Positions 56,841 through 64,000 of a stretch of 64,000 nucleotides of DNA are shown one piece after another. The notes beneath the pieces were generated by a model that did no database searches, had not been told where the DNA came from, and saw only the letters and a program-made list of their open reading frames with translations. The translations under genes were made by a program, and so were the position numbers. Origin of the DNA: Desulfovibrio intestinalis. Its GTDB lineage: Bacteria > Desulfobacterota > Desulfovibrionia > Desulfovibrionales > Desulfovibrionaceae. The DNA lies in contig NZ_JACHGO010000001.1 in the NCBI RefSeq assembly GCF_014202345.1, forward strand, positions 62,001 through 126,000, written 5' to 3'. Numbering within the stretch: the first letter of the stretch is position 1; every line of letters starts with the position of its first letter.

Positions 56841-57407
56841 CTATAGCTTGCCCACCAGGTCCAGGCCCGGTTTCAGGGTGGCTTTGCCGGGCTTCCAGCG
56901 GGCGGGGCACACCTGGTCGCCGTGTTCTGCAACAAACTGGGCGGCTTCGAGCTTGCGCAGCAGTTCCTCGGCATTGCGGCCAATGCCCAGATCGTGCACT
57001 TCATAGGCTTTGATGACGCCTTCAGGATTAACAATAAAGCTGCCGCGCAGGGCTTGGCCCGCTTCTTCAATCAGAACATGGAACGAACGGGCAAGAGTGC
57101 CTGCGCAGTCGGCAAGCATTGGGTATTTGATTTTGGCGATACTGGGTGAAGCGTCTGCCCACGCTTTGTGTACGAAGGCGCTATCGCATGAAACAGAGTA
57201 GATTTCGCAGTTAAGCTTTTTAAAATCGTCGTACATTTCAGCAATGTCTTCGAGTTCCGTGGGGCACACAAAGGTAAAGTCCGCCGGATAGAAAAAAAAT
57301 ACAGACCAGTGTCCGAGCAGGTCGAGGTCGCAGACAGTTTTCAGATCGCCAGCCTGATAGGCCTGCACAGAAAAGGGTTCTACCTTTGTGTTGATCAGAT
57401 TGGACAT
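56841..57407 (-). CDS. ahpC: Peroxiredoxin AhpC (typical 2-Cys)
   Basis: AhpC reduces hydrogen peroxide and organic peroxides. The peroxidatic Cys48 is in FTFVCPTE, and the resolving Cys167 in CPARWKPG, so it is a typical 2-Cys peroxiredoxin (188 residues). ATG 57407 follows AAAAAAAGGAAAAC; a longer frame to 57440 has no better site. No AhpF gene is adjacent, so another reductant is expected. It is divergent from a Fur-family gene and has a Fur-like box over its promoter. Confidence 0.95.
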   Translation of the reverse strand: MSNLINTKVEPFSVQAYQAGDLKTVCDLDLLGHWSVFFFYPADFTFVCPTELEDIAEMYDDFKKLNCEIYSVSCDSAFVHKAWADASPSIAKIKYPMLADCAGTLARSFHVLIEEAGQALRGSFIVNPEGVIKAYEVHDLGIGRNAEELLRKLEAAQFVAEHGDQVCPARWKPGKATLKPGLDLVGKL

Positions 57408-57470
57408 GATGTTTTCCTTTTTTTCTGCGGACGGTTTCAATGTCCGGCAAAGGTGAGGTTTGCTCTTTTT

Positions 57471-57504
57471 TGAAAACAGTATTCAGTCTCAATATGTCTG
57501 TCAA
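57471..57504 (-). promoter_or_regulatory. ahpC promoter with Fur/PerR-like operator
   Basis: On the minus strand TTGACA (57504-57499) and TACTGT (57481-57476) are 17 bases apart. TGAAAAC-A-GTATTCA (57471-57485 on the plus strand) is a 7-1-7 inverted repeat with one mismatch pair and overlaps the -10 box; it resembles the TGATAATNATTATCA form of Fur and PerR boxes. Confidence 0.5.
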
Positions 57505-57821
57505 GTGAATCAGCAGAGTCAGGACAAATGGTATTTGAAATGCGCTCTAAATTGAAGCCCGTTATGAATCCTTTGTTTTTTCATCCCTCTGCACAGGCTA
57601 TGCGGCTCACGGCAATGGGGCAATGTGCTCACGGTGTTTGCGCTTTCGGGATATTCGGCTGAATCAGGCATTTGTAATCCATTGCTTTTTACCTGAAAGT
57701 ACGTCACAAGTAATGCTGTGTATATTGAAACTCAAGCTGAATCCGCCCCAAAAGCATCTTCTGTTTTTACATGGCGCGAGACGGAAAAATATTTTATTAT
57801 GCAACCGGGGGTAGGCAAATT
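57505..57821. other. Divergent intergenic region ahpC-fur
   Basis: This region has no coding frame with support. It must hold the promoter of the Fur-family gene; I could not identify a confident -35/-10 pair. Confidence 0.3.
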
Positions 57822-58286
57822 ATGACAGCAAAACAGCGCAACGCCTGCCTGGCGGACTTTTTGGAGTTCATGAACCATAAGGGACTGAACACCACGTCGC
57901 AACGGCGTATCATAGCCGAAGCCTTTTTTGAGCTGCCGGGCCACCATTCTCTTGAAGAGTTTTATCAGCACATTCTGCAACGCGATCCGGGTATCGGGCG
58001 GACCACGGTATACCGTACCCTGAAACTGCTTTGTGACGCCGGAATGGCTATGGAAATCCATTTCAGTGACGGCATCACCCGCTACGAAGTCGCCAAGCCG
58101 GACAGCCATCATGACCACCTTGTCTGCCTGCAGTGCGGCAAGATTGTGGAAATCTGCGATCCGCGCATTGAAAAGCTTCAGCGTGAAATGGCTGAAAAGT
58201 ATGGGTTCAAGCTTCGCGGGCACGTGCATAATCTTTATGGGCTGTGCGAATCCTGCCGGGCTGAGGCCGCCGCGGAAGATATTTAG
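57822..58286 (+). CDS. Fur family transcriptional regulator
   Basis: The 154-residue protein has a winged helix (TSQRRIIAEAFFELPGHHSLEEFYQHI, then GIGRTTVYRTLKLLCDAG), followed by the metal-binding part: HHDH 96-99, CLQC 102-105, and CESC 142-145 for structural zinc. The residue after GKIV is Glu110 (GKIVEICD), as in Fur, where PerR has Asp. It could regulate ahpC and iron genes. The start at 57822 is preferred because an earlier ATG (57771) adds residues unlike the family. It is co-directional with a small Cys-rich membrane protein gene. Confidence 0.85.
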   Translation: MTAKQRNACLADFLEFMNHKGLNTTSQRRIIAEAFFELPGHHSLEEFYQHILQRDPGIGRTTVYRTLKLLCDAGMAMEIHFSDGITRYEVAKPDSHHDHLVCLQCGKIVEICDPRIEKLQREMAEKYGFKLRGHVHNLYGLCESCRAEAAAEDI

Positions 58287-58612
58287 GTTTTCGCTTCCGT
58301 CAGGCGGGGCTGCATTACCCTTCCTGTGCTCTATGCATCAAAAACCGTAGCGGTGTGAAATTACCGTGTTTGTCTGGGGTTTACGCCAAAGACACAAACG
58401 GTTTTTGCGTTGTTCAGCCATGCGTGGGCATGTTCAGGTTTTGAGCATCTGTCTTCCCAGTTGATTTGCCGCATATGGGGCAAATCTGGATAACATTCTC
58501 CCCACTAATACACAGAAACTCGATCAACGCCCAAAGGCGTTGTCGAGTCTTTTGCTTGCGAACTTGACTTTCATTTTCGTCAAGAGCAAAATATTTTCAT
58601 GAGGTGATTCAC
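58287..58612. other. Intergenic region after the Fur-family gene
   Basis: It contains two hairpin signals: a weak one near 58362-58402 (GTTTGT/ACAAAC) with TTTTTG after it, and the stronger terminator at 58518. I see no gene. Confidence 0.45.
58518..58553 (+). terminator. Terminator before the Cys-rich small protein
   Basis: ACTCGA-CAACGCC and GGCGTTG-TCGAGT pair around CAAA with one bulged T, followed by CTTTTGC. Confidence 0.75.
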
Positions 58613-58849
58613 ATGGACACACAACTGATTGTCGTAGCACTTTGTATTGCAGGCGCGGCTTTTTTTATTATTCGACGTATGGTGCGGGCCGTAAATAAAG
58701 GCCAGTGCGGTTGCGGCTGCGACGGTGGCTGCGGAAGCCCTGACAAACCAAAAGAAATGTCTTGCTGCTGCTCGGGCAAGACTACAGACGCTGACGCTCA
58801 ACGCCTGGAAGCTTCGCGTATTGATTCAGGACGCAAGGCTGACAGCTAG
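58613..58849 (+). CDS. Small Cys-rich membrane protein (FeoB-associated-like)
   Basis: The 78-residue protein has one N-terminal membrane helix (about 4-22) followed by CGCGCDGGCGS and CCCSGK (about eight Cys). This matches FeoB-associated Cys-rich membrane proteins, which may help assemble or metal-load iron transporters. No feoB is adjacent here. GAGGTG precedes the ATG; an earlier ATG at 58604 is not better. Confidence 0.7.
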   Translation: MDTQLIVVALCIAGAAFFIIRRMVRAVNKGQCGCGCDGGCGSPDKPKEMSCCCSGKTTDADAQRLEASRIDSGRKADS

Positions 58850-59310
58850 GCTTTTAGCTTTGTTAATCTGCTCTTAAAAGAGGCAAGGAAGATTTTTGTC
58901 GGCCATGCCTTGCTTGAAACGTCTTCTGGTCTCCATCCGGCTGGTTGCTACTGTGTTTTCAAGCATATGGTTTGCTCCCGCTCCGGTAATCCGGCAAAGT
59001 TTTTTCTTTATCATCGCCCCTCCGCTCGCAGTCTGGTGTTGCCGTGCCTCACCTGACTGCGAGATAGTACGGCCCCGGAGTTTTCTCCGGGGCCGTCACT
59101 TTGGTTGCGCAAGCATTACTAGAGAAGGGCGCACATATGCTTATTTGTGTGCGGCAGGCAGGCGATATTCAGCGTAGATGTTTTTTCAGAACAGCAAGGC
59201 CAGTCACTGGCCGTTCAGCGTGGCCGCAAGGGCTGCCACAGCTGCCATTTAAAAAAAGAATCAAGGCCGCTGAAATCCCCCTTGAAAGGCATTGCGCCGG
59301 AAGAACATTA
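58850..59310. other. Intergenic region with an internal hairpin
   Basis: 461 bases without a gene I can support (short frames 58896-59177 and 59101-59319 lack features). A perfect hairpin lies at 59069-59096. Confidence 0.4.
59069..59096. terminator. Symmetric hairpin
   Basis: ACGGCCCCGGAG and CTCCGGGGCCGT pair perfectly around TTTT. No T-run follows, so the direction of termination is unclear. Confidence 0.6.
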
Positions 59311-59730
59311 TTAATCTGAAAAGGTGAGATTTCTGAACCAGTCCGGCACCGCCACAGGGCGGCCTTCCTTATTCACCAGCGCATGCTGAGTCATACCCGT
59401 GGCCAGCAGGCGCGTCTTGTCCTCGTTCCATAACTCATATACAAAGCGCAAGGAGGCACGTGTCCATTCGCTGATGCCAGCGCGCACCTGTAAAAGGTCG
59501 TCGTAATGGGCTGGCGAACGGTAGCGGCACTGCGCCTCACGAACGGGCAGAATGATGCCCTTTTTTTCCACCTCGGCGTAGCTCATGCCGCAGCGGCGGA
59601 TGTATTCGCCACGGGCGCGTTCAAAGAGGTGCAGATATTCAGCGTAATAAAGAACACCCATCGTGTCCGTTTCTCCGTAAGAAACGCGGTGGGGCATCCA
59701 GATATTAGGAATGGGGAAAGTGTCATGCAC
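59311..59730 (-). CDS. YbgC-like acyl-CoA thioesterase
   Basis: The 139-residue hotdog-fold protein has HRVSYGETDTMGVLYYAEYLHLFERARGEYIR, the YbgC pattern with the catalytic Asp in ETDTMG. It starts at GTG 59730 behind AAGGAG, 7 bases ahead. The start codon overlaps the 5' end of the divergent mltA by six bases. Such thioesterases often belong to phospholipid or Tol-Pal systems, but neither is adjacent. Confidence 0.88.
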   Translation of the reverse strand: MHDTFPIPNIWMPHRVSYGETDTMGVLYYAEYLHLFERARGEYIRRCGMSYAEVEKKGIILPVREAQCRYRSPAHYDDLLQVRAGISEWTRASLRFVYELWNEDKTRLLATGMTQHALVNKEGRPVAVPDWFRNLTFSD

Positions 59731-60897
59731 GAAAAAGCTCCTTGTTTATATGTATCTTGCAGCTCTGATTCGGCCTGGAGCCAGCGTGGCCAAAGGTCTG
59801 GCCTGGCGTTACTGCTGCTTATGTGCCTGGTGTTGGGCGCTTGCGCCAAAACAGTAACCCCGCCCGCGCCGGAGCCTGTGGGGCCGCCTGTGGGCTTTGA
59901 AAGCCCAGAATTTTTTGTGAGCTGTCTGGTACCCCGCAACCAGGATTTGACCAGTTGGAAGGACATGGCCCCTACCGTGCGAAAGTCTTTGCGCTATGTC
60001 AACAGCAAGCCCCAGGGCGCTATTGCAGTGCAAAGGCCCGGCCTTACCGTTACCTGGGGTGAACTTTCGCGCACACTTACGCGTCTGCAAGAGTTGCTGC
60101 CCCGCCTGGACAAGGAGCCGGAGCTTTTTCTTGCCAACTTTACATGGGTGCAGGTGCCTGACGGTATAAAATACTCGGGCTACTATGAACCTATGGTTCG
60201 CGCCAGTCGTACACGCAAGCCGGGTTATACCCAGGCGATTTACGGTTTGCCGCCGGATCTCAAGTCTGTGGTTGCCAAACGTGGCCGCTATCATGACCGC
60301 AGGACCATTGAAGAAAAGCAGGTGCTTGCGGGCAAGGGGCTTGAACTGGCCTGGGCCGCTGACCCTGTGGACGTGTTCTTTTTGGAGATACAGGGGTCCG
60401 GCAGGCTGGTTTTTGACGACGGCACCCAGGCATACATCAACTATGCCGGACAAAATGGGCACAAATACAAAAGTTCGGGCCGCATCATGCGCGAAAAAGG
60501 GCTGCTCAAACAGGGCGACATTTTTGAGCAGCGGCAATGGTTCAAGGACAACCCGCACCGTGTGCGCGAAATCCTTAACGATAACCCGAGCTATGTCTTT
60601 TTCAAATACGGCAGCCGTGGCCCCACGGGGGCTATGGGCCATGTGGTTGACGACTGGCTTTCCCTGGCCACAGACCGCACCTTTATTCCCCTTGGCTCCA
60701 TCGTGGCCTATGGCGTGAACATTCCTGACCAGCAGCGCGGCAAAGTGCCCCTGCGCGGTATTGGCTTTGCGCAGGACGTGGGCGGGGCCATCAAGAAAAA
60801 CCGTATCGACGTCTTTTGTGGCGGCGAAGAGCGCGGTAACTTTGTGGCCAGCCATCTGGACGCCAAGGGACCAGCCTGGGTTCTTCTGGCAAAATAG
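59725..60897 (+). CDS. mltA: Membrane-bound lytic murein transglycosylase A
   Basis: MltA cleaves peptidoglycan to anhydro-muropeptides. The protein of about 390 residues has a lipoprotein signal with LVLGAC (lipobox Cys near residue 40). The MltA domain shows GYYEPMVRASRTR, VFFLEIQGSGRLVFDDGTQAYINYAGQNGH and a C-terminal 3D barrel with IGFAQDVGGAIKKNRIDVFCGGEE, where the catalytic Asp in AQDVGGA is preserved. The only good start (59725, GGGGAAAG upstream) overlaps the ybgC-like gene by six bases. Confidence 0.9.
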   Translation: MHEKAPCLYVSCSSDSAWSQRGQRSGLALLLLMCLVLGACAKTVTPPAPEPVGPPVGFESPEFFVSCLVPRNQDLTSWKDMAPTVRKSLRYVNSKPQGAIAVQRPGLTVTWGELSRTLTRLQELLPRLDKEPELFLANFTWVQVPDGIKYSGYYEPMVRASRTRKPGYTQAIYGLPPDLKSVVAKRGRYHDRRTIEEKQVLAGKGLELAWAADPVDVFFLEIQGSGRLVFDDGTQAYINYAGQNGHKYKSSGRIMREKGLLKQGDIFEQRQWFKDNPHRVREILNDNPSYVFFKYGSRGPTGAMGHVVDDWLSLATDRTFIPLGSIVAYGVNIPDQQRGKVPLRGIGFAQDVGGAIKKNRIDVFCGGEERGNFVASHLDAKGPAWVLLAK

Positions 60898-60911
60898 GTA
60901 CAAAGCCTGAC

Positions 60912-60955
60912 TATAGAGACAGCCCCTGGAGCAGAGTAACCTTGAAAAAGGTTAC
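60912..60955. repeat. Solo MITE end plus GAGCA hairpin (copy 8)
   Basis: TATAGAGACAGCCCCTGG (60912-60929) is the right-hand end of the MITE-like repeat without the rest. GAGCAG follows directly, then GTAACCTT-GAAA-AAGGTTAC (60936-60955), a perfect 8-base-pair hairpin with a GAAA loop. Confidence 0.55.
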
Positions 60956-61047
60956 ATGATCTAATCCAGATCAGGGCCTACGGATTTTGCAATACGCAGG
61001 GCGCCATTGGCCCCGGATGTTGTCGAAGGATAATTGCGTAAAAAGAC

Positions 61048-61076
61048 AAGGCGCGCCCCCTGAGGGGCGCGCCTTT
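61048..61076 (-). terminator. Terminator of hcp
   Basis: AGGCGCGCCCC and GGGGCGCGCCT pair perfectly around CTGA. On the minus strand TTGTCTTTTT follows. It lies about 30 bases past the hcp stop. Confidence 0.88.
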
Positions 61077-61107
61077 CTGCGTGTTTGGGTATGCCGTGGT
61101 GAGCTAC

Positions 61108-62745
61108 CTAGCCGAGGAAGGCCTTGAGGTCGTCCTGCGGATTGGAGACGCCGCCGATCTTGAACTGCTCAACCAGTACCTTGACCACATTGGGCGAAAG
61201 GAAGGCAGGCAGGGTGGGTCCAAGATGGATATTCTTTACGCCAAGGCTGAGCAGGGCCAGCAGCACGATAACTGCCTTCTGTTCGTACCAGGCGATGTTG
61301 TAAACGATGGGCAGGTCGTTCACGTCCTCAAGGCCGAAAACTTCCTTGAGCTTGAGTGCGATGACGGCCAGGGAGTACGAGTCGTTGCACTGCCCGGCGT
61401 CCAGCACGCGGGGGATGCCGCCGATGTCGCCGAGGTTGAGCTTGTTGTAGCGGTATTTGGCGCAGCCAGCGGTAAGGATGACCGTATCCTTGGGCAGGCC
61501 TGCAGCGAATTCAGTGTAGTAGTCGCGGGACTTGGCGCGGCCATCGCAGCCGGCCATGACCACAAACTTCTTGATAGCGCCGGACTTCACGGCGTCAATA
61601 ACCTTGTCGGCCAGGGCCAGCACCTGATTGTGCGCGAAGCCGCCGATGATTTCGCCGGTTTCAATTTCCGTGGGCGCGGGGCAGGTCTTGGCGTGAGCGA
61701 TGATGGCGCTGAAGTCTTTGTGTTCGCCGATTTCACCGGGGATGTGCTTGCAGCCCGTGAAGCCCACGATGCCCGTGGTGTACACGCGGTCCTTGTAGCT
61801 TTCCTTGGGGGGCACAAGGCAGTTGGTGGTCAGCAGGAGGGGGCCGTTGAAGCTTTCAAATTCTTCCTTCTGCTTCCACCACGCGTTGCCGTAGTTGCCC
61901 TTGAAGTGGGCGTACTTCTTGAATGCGGGGTAGTAGTGGGCGGGCAGCATTTCAGAGTGGGTGTACACGTCAACGCCCGTGCCTTCGGTCTGCTGCAACA
62001 GCATTTCCAGGTCCCGCAGGTCGTGGCCAGAGATCAGGATGCCGGGGTTGGTGCCCACGCCAATGTTGACCTTGGTGATTTCGGGGTGGCCGTAGGTGCC
62101 GGTGTTGGCGGCATCCAGCAGGGCCATTGCAGACACGCCGAACTTGCCGGTTTCAAGGGTCAGGCCTACGAGATCGCCGACGCTCAGGCTGTCGTCCAGC
62201 GTTTTGGCAAGGGTTTCCTGCATAAAGGCGTCAAGGCTGTCTTCATGCTTGCCAAGCACGTCGGCGTGCTTGGCGTAGGCAGCCATGCCCTTGAGGCCAA
62301 AGGTGATGAGCCAGCGCAGGGAGCGCATGTCGTCGTCAGTGGTAGCCATAACGCCCACGGTTCCGGCCTTGGCGAGCATGGCGGTTTTGTCGTCGGCTTC
62401 CCACAGGGCGGCGTCGCTGAGTCCGGCCTTGTTGCCAAGAGTGGCGGCCAGTTCTTTTTTGGCGCTACAGGTCATGCGGATGCGCTGGGCCAGAATATCG
62501 TCGTCAAAGTTGGCGTTGGTGATGGTGGCAAAAAGGTTGCCCACAACCAGCTGGTCGATCTTGTGGTCAATGGCCTTGCCTTCGGCGCGAAGGCGGGTGG
62601 TGATCTGGCCAAGGCCCTTGCTCACATACACCAGCACGTCTTGAAGAGCGGCGGTTTCAGGTTTTTTGCCGCACACGCCAACCTGGGTGCAACCCTTGTT
62701 GCCTACGGTTTCCTGACACTGATAGCAGAACATGGCATTACTCAT
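61108..62745 (-). CDS. hcp: Hybrid cluster protein (hydroxylamine reductase)
   Basis: Hcp reduces nitric oxide or hydroxylamine and protects against nitrosative stress. The 545-residue protein starts [27 protein letters not shown], with C7, C10, C19 and C25 as the N-terminal [4Fe-4S] ligands of class I. Later segments [47 protein letters not shown]-like [28 protein letters not shown] and [11 protein letters not shown] hold the hybrid-cluster ligands. AGGATACTACC precedes the ATG. A cupin gene and an HcpR-type regulator lie directly upstream on the same strand. Confidence 0.97.
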   Translation of the reverse strand: MSNAMFCYQCQETVGNKGCTQVGVCGKKPETAALQDVLVYVSKGLGQITTRLRAEGKAIDHKIDQLVVGNLFATITNANFDDDILAQRIRMTCSAKKELAATLGNKAGLSDAALWEADDKTAMLAKAGTVGVMATTDDDMRSLRWLITFGLKGMAAYAKHADVLGKHEDSLDAFMQETLAKTLDDSLSVGDLVGLTLETGKFGVSAMALLDAANTGTYGHPEITKVNIGVGTNPGILISGHDLRDLEMLLQQTEGTGVDVYTHSEMLPAHYYPAFKKYAHFKGNYGNAWWKQKEEFESFNGPLLLTTNCLVPPKESYKDRVYTTGIVGFTGCKHIPGEIGEHKDFSAIIAHAKTCPAPTEIETGEIIGGFAHNQVLALADKVIDAVKSGAIKKFVVMAGCDGRAKSRDYYTEFAAGLPKDTVILTAGCAKYRYNKLNLGDIGGIPRVLDAGQCNDSYSLAVIALKLKEVFGLEDVNDLPIVYNIAWYEQKAVIVLLALLSLGVKNIHLGPTLPAFLSPNVVKVLVEQFKIGGVSNPQDDLKAFLG

Positions 62746-62823
62746 GGTAGTATCCTTATTGCAGCTCCGTTGCGGCGGAGGCTAGGGTGAACCCGCACCT
62801 GGCGGGCACGGCAGCATTGGAAT

Positions 62824-63171
62824 CTATTGAATTTCAGTGGGAAAAACGACAACCAGCAACATCTTGAAGCGCTCCAGCGCGCTGACGGAGTGAGGCTGCC
62901 CTGCGGGCATCACGATGGCTTCGCCCGCCTTGATGGAGGTGGCCTGTCCGCTGATGTTGACCTGAGCCTGACCATCCAGGGCCAGTACAAAGGCGTCGCC
63001 CGTGGAGGTGTGGGCGCTGATTTCCTCTCCCTTGTCAAAAGCGAAGAGTGTCATTCCCACAGCAGCATTTTGAATCAGCGTCTTGCTGGCTATCTGGCCG
63101 GGCTGGTACTCCACCTGCGCTGCAAGGGGCAGAGCGGTGGCGTAATCGAGATTTCTGAGGAAGTGTTGCAT
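62824..63171 (-). CDS. Cupin-domain protein
   Basis: This 115-residue single-domain cupin has EISAHTSTGDAFVLALDGQAQVNI (motif 1-like) and AGEAIVMPAGQPHSVSA (motif 2-like). The His positions (H54-like, H96-like) suggest a metal site, though motif 1 lacks one His. It sits between hcp and the Crp/Fnr regulator, with AAGGAGG before its ATG, and probably shares the hcp promoter. Confidence 0.82.
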   Translation of the reverse strand: MQHFLRNLDYATALPLAAQVEYQPGQIASKTLIQNAAVGMTLFAFDKGEEISAHTSTGDAFVLALDGQAQVNISGQATSIKAGEAIVMPAGQPHSVSALERFKMLLVVVFPTEIQ

Positions 63172-63198
63172 GGGGTCCTCCTTGGCTTTGACGATTCC

Positions 63199-63243
63199 TG
63201 TATAGCAAGGGGGAGTATCTGCGTCCGTAACAAATGTTACGGA
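63199..63243 (-). promoter_or_regulatory. Class II activator-type promoter of cupin-hcp with HcpR-like operator
   Basis: On the minus strand a -10 box TATACA (63204-63199) has no good -35 box. TCCGTAACA-AA-TGTTACGGA (63224-63243) is a perfect 9-2-9 inverted repeat whose centre falls near -41.5 from the expected start, the classic position for Crp/Fnr activators. It overlaps the stop codon of the regulator gene. Confidence 0.65.
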
Positions 63244-63941
63244 ACAAAATAATCGTAAAATTCTTTTAGCCGTTCAGGGTGGGGCAGGGCGATGGCTTTT
63301 CCGTGTATGTCCAGCAAACCCTCGTCGCGCATGGCTGCCAGCTCGCGCGAGAGCGAGGGGCGCGTTACGCCCAGAAAGTCTGCCATCTGTTCACGGTTCA
63401 TTCCCAGAACCAGCGAACCGTCCGGGGAGCGGTGCTCAAGCAGCAGGGCGGCGATTTTGCGGCGCAGACTGCCCGATGAGAGCAGCGACACCCGGCGGGT
63501 CAAAAAAAAGGCTTTGCGCGCAAAGACAGAAAGCATGTTGCGGATGATCTGCGCGTGCATGGCACAACGCTTTTCACAGGTGGAATAAAAAAATTTGGCG
63601 GGTATGGCCAGAACGCGCACCGGGCTTTCAGCCTGCACGCTACAGCCGTAGGTGGATTGGTCCAGAAAAACATATACCTCGCCAAAGAGGTCGCCGGGCC
63701 GGTCGATGCGGGCCATGACCGCGCGCCTGCCGTCTGCGCCGTCACGTCCAACAGTGACAGACCCTTCAAGCAAGACAAACAGCCGGTTGGGGGAATCAGT
63801 TTCGCAAAAAACCATGCCGCCCTTGCCATATTTTTTTTCAACAGCTCCGCTGCATCCCAGGCATAGCCTGGCGTCATCCGAGCTCATATGGGCAAAAAGG
63901 TCACAGTTTTTCAGGGCCTGATCCATATTCCTTCCATCCAT
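63237..63941 (-). CDS. hcpR: Crp/Fnr family regulator, HcpR-like
   Basis: The 234-residue protein has an N-terminal cyclic-nucleotide-binding-type domain (FVLLEGSVTVGRDG, GDLFGEVYVF) and a C-terminal winged helix NREQMADFLGVTRPSLSRELAAMRDEGLL. Seven Cys (13, 27, 30, 46, 100, 122, 126) are available for an iron-sulfur cluster, which is known or expected in Desulfovibrio HcpR. Gene order (regulator, cupin, hcp) makes hcp the probable target. The first ATG (63941) has no site; ATG 63926 has GGAAGG three bases ahead and may be the true start. Confidence 0.85.
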   Translation of the reverse strand: MDGRNMDQALKNCDLFAHMSSDDARLCLGCSGAVEKKYGKGGMVFCETDSPNRLFVLLEGSVTVGRDGADGRRAVMARIDRPGDLFGEVYVFLDQSTYGCSVQAESPVRVLAIPAKFFYSTCEKRCAMHAQIIRNMLSVFARKAFFLTRRVSLLSSGSLRRKIAALLLEHRSPDGSLVLGMNREQMADFLGVTRPSLSRELAAMRDEGLLDIHGKAIALPHPERLKEFYDYFVP

Positions 63942-64000
63942 TATTGGAGAAAATCGACACCAAAGACCAGTGCCGATTATGACGCGTTTGAAGTCAGTAT

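Noticed and set aside
61081-62790. A 569-codon open frame on the plus strand opposite hcp
   Set aside because: It is the antisense of hcp, which has full family motifs and cluster ligands; the long frame follows from GC-rich third positions and has no known domain or ribosome site.

Overview
The window looks like chromosomal DNA of a Desulfovibrio-type sulfate reducer, most like D. desulfuricans. The evidence is a moderately GC-rich code, a class I hybrid cluster protein next to an HcpR-type Crp/Fnr regulator, a selenocysteine-containing SelD, flavin-dependent ThyX, zinc-binding forms of several ribosomal proteins, and many small secreted or regulatory genes typical of that group. The species name is inference; no rRNA gene is present. 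The window is core genome with no phage, integrase, full insertion sequence or CRISPR array.

Layout. Positions 1-6.6 kb: the 5' part of a MogA/MoaB-type molybdopterin gene (minus), queF, murJ, a membrane protein with a degenerate Hpt-like domain, and ftsY. 6.6-8.0 kb: a receiver/TPR protein (minus) whose phosphoacceptor Asp is Glu. 8.2-23.5 kb: a long structured leader and then the S10-spc-alpha ribosomal cluster from rpsJ to rplQ with secY, map and rpoA, but without adk or infA. 23.7-25.8 kb: a short-chain dehydrogenase and selD, read through an in-frame UGA. 26.0-32.2 kb: tRNA-Leu(UAG), then the protein quality-control series tig, clpP, clpX, lon. 32.5-37.1 kb: a YbjQ-like protein, trpB, thyX and an O-antigen ligase-like protein. 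37.3-41.4 kb: a NYN-domain protein and a polar amino-acid ABC transporter with two tandem binding proteins. 41.8-53.3 kb: mnmA, secreted or membrane proteins, a cation antiporter behind a yybP-ykoY (Mn2+) riboswitch, a Na+/H+-antiporter-like protein, trmH and a MarR regulator. 53.6-64 kb: uvrA, ahpC divergent from a Fur-type gene, a small Cys-rich membrane protein, an overlapping divergent thioesterase/mltA pair, and the HcpR-cupin-hcp nitrosative-stress cluster.

The most notable signals are: (1) the Sec-UGA in selD with a bacterial SECIS-like hairpin directly after it; (2) the manganese riboswitch with its terminator ahead of an antiporter of the Na/Ca exchanger superfamily; (3) a dispersed, nearly palindromic MITE-like repeat of about 150 bp, four copies plus a solo end, usually abutted by a second small hairpin family, with repeat ends supplying the stop codons of several genes; (4) a third hairpin family with 12-5-12 geometry and compensatory changes; (5) a perfect inverted repeat centred near -41.5 of a weak promoter ahead of cupin-hcp; (6) a 7-1-7 Fur/PerR-like box over the ahpC promoter. 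The repeat system is the best candidate for something undescribed, and it can be tested by genome-wide alignment and transcript-end mapping.
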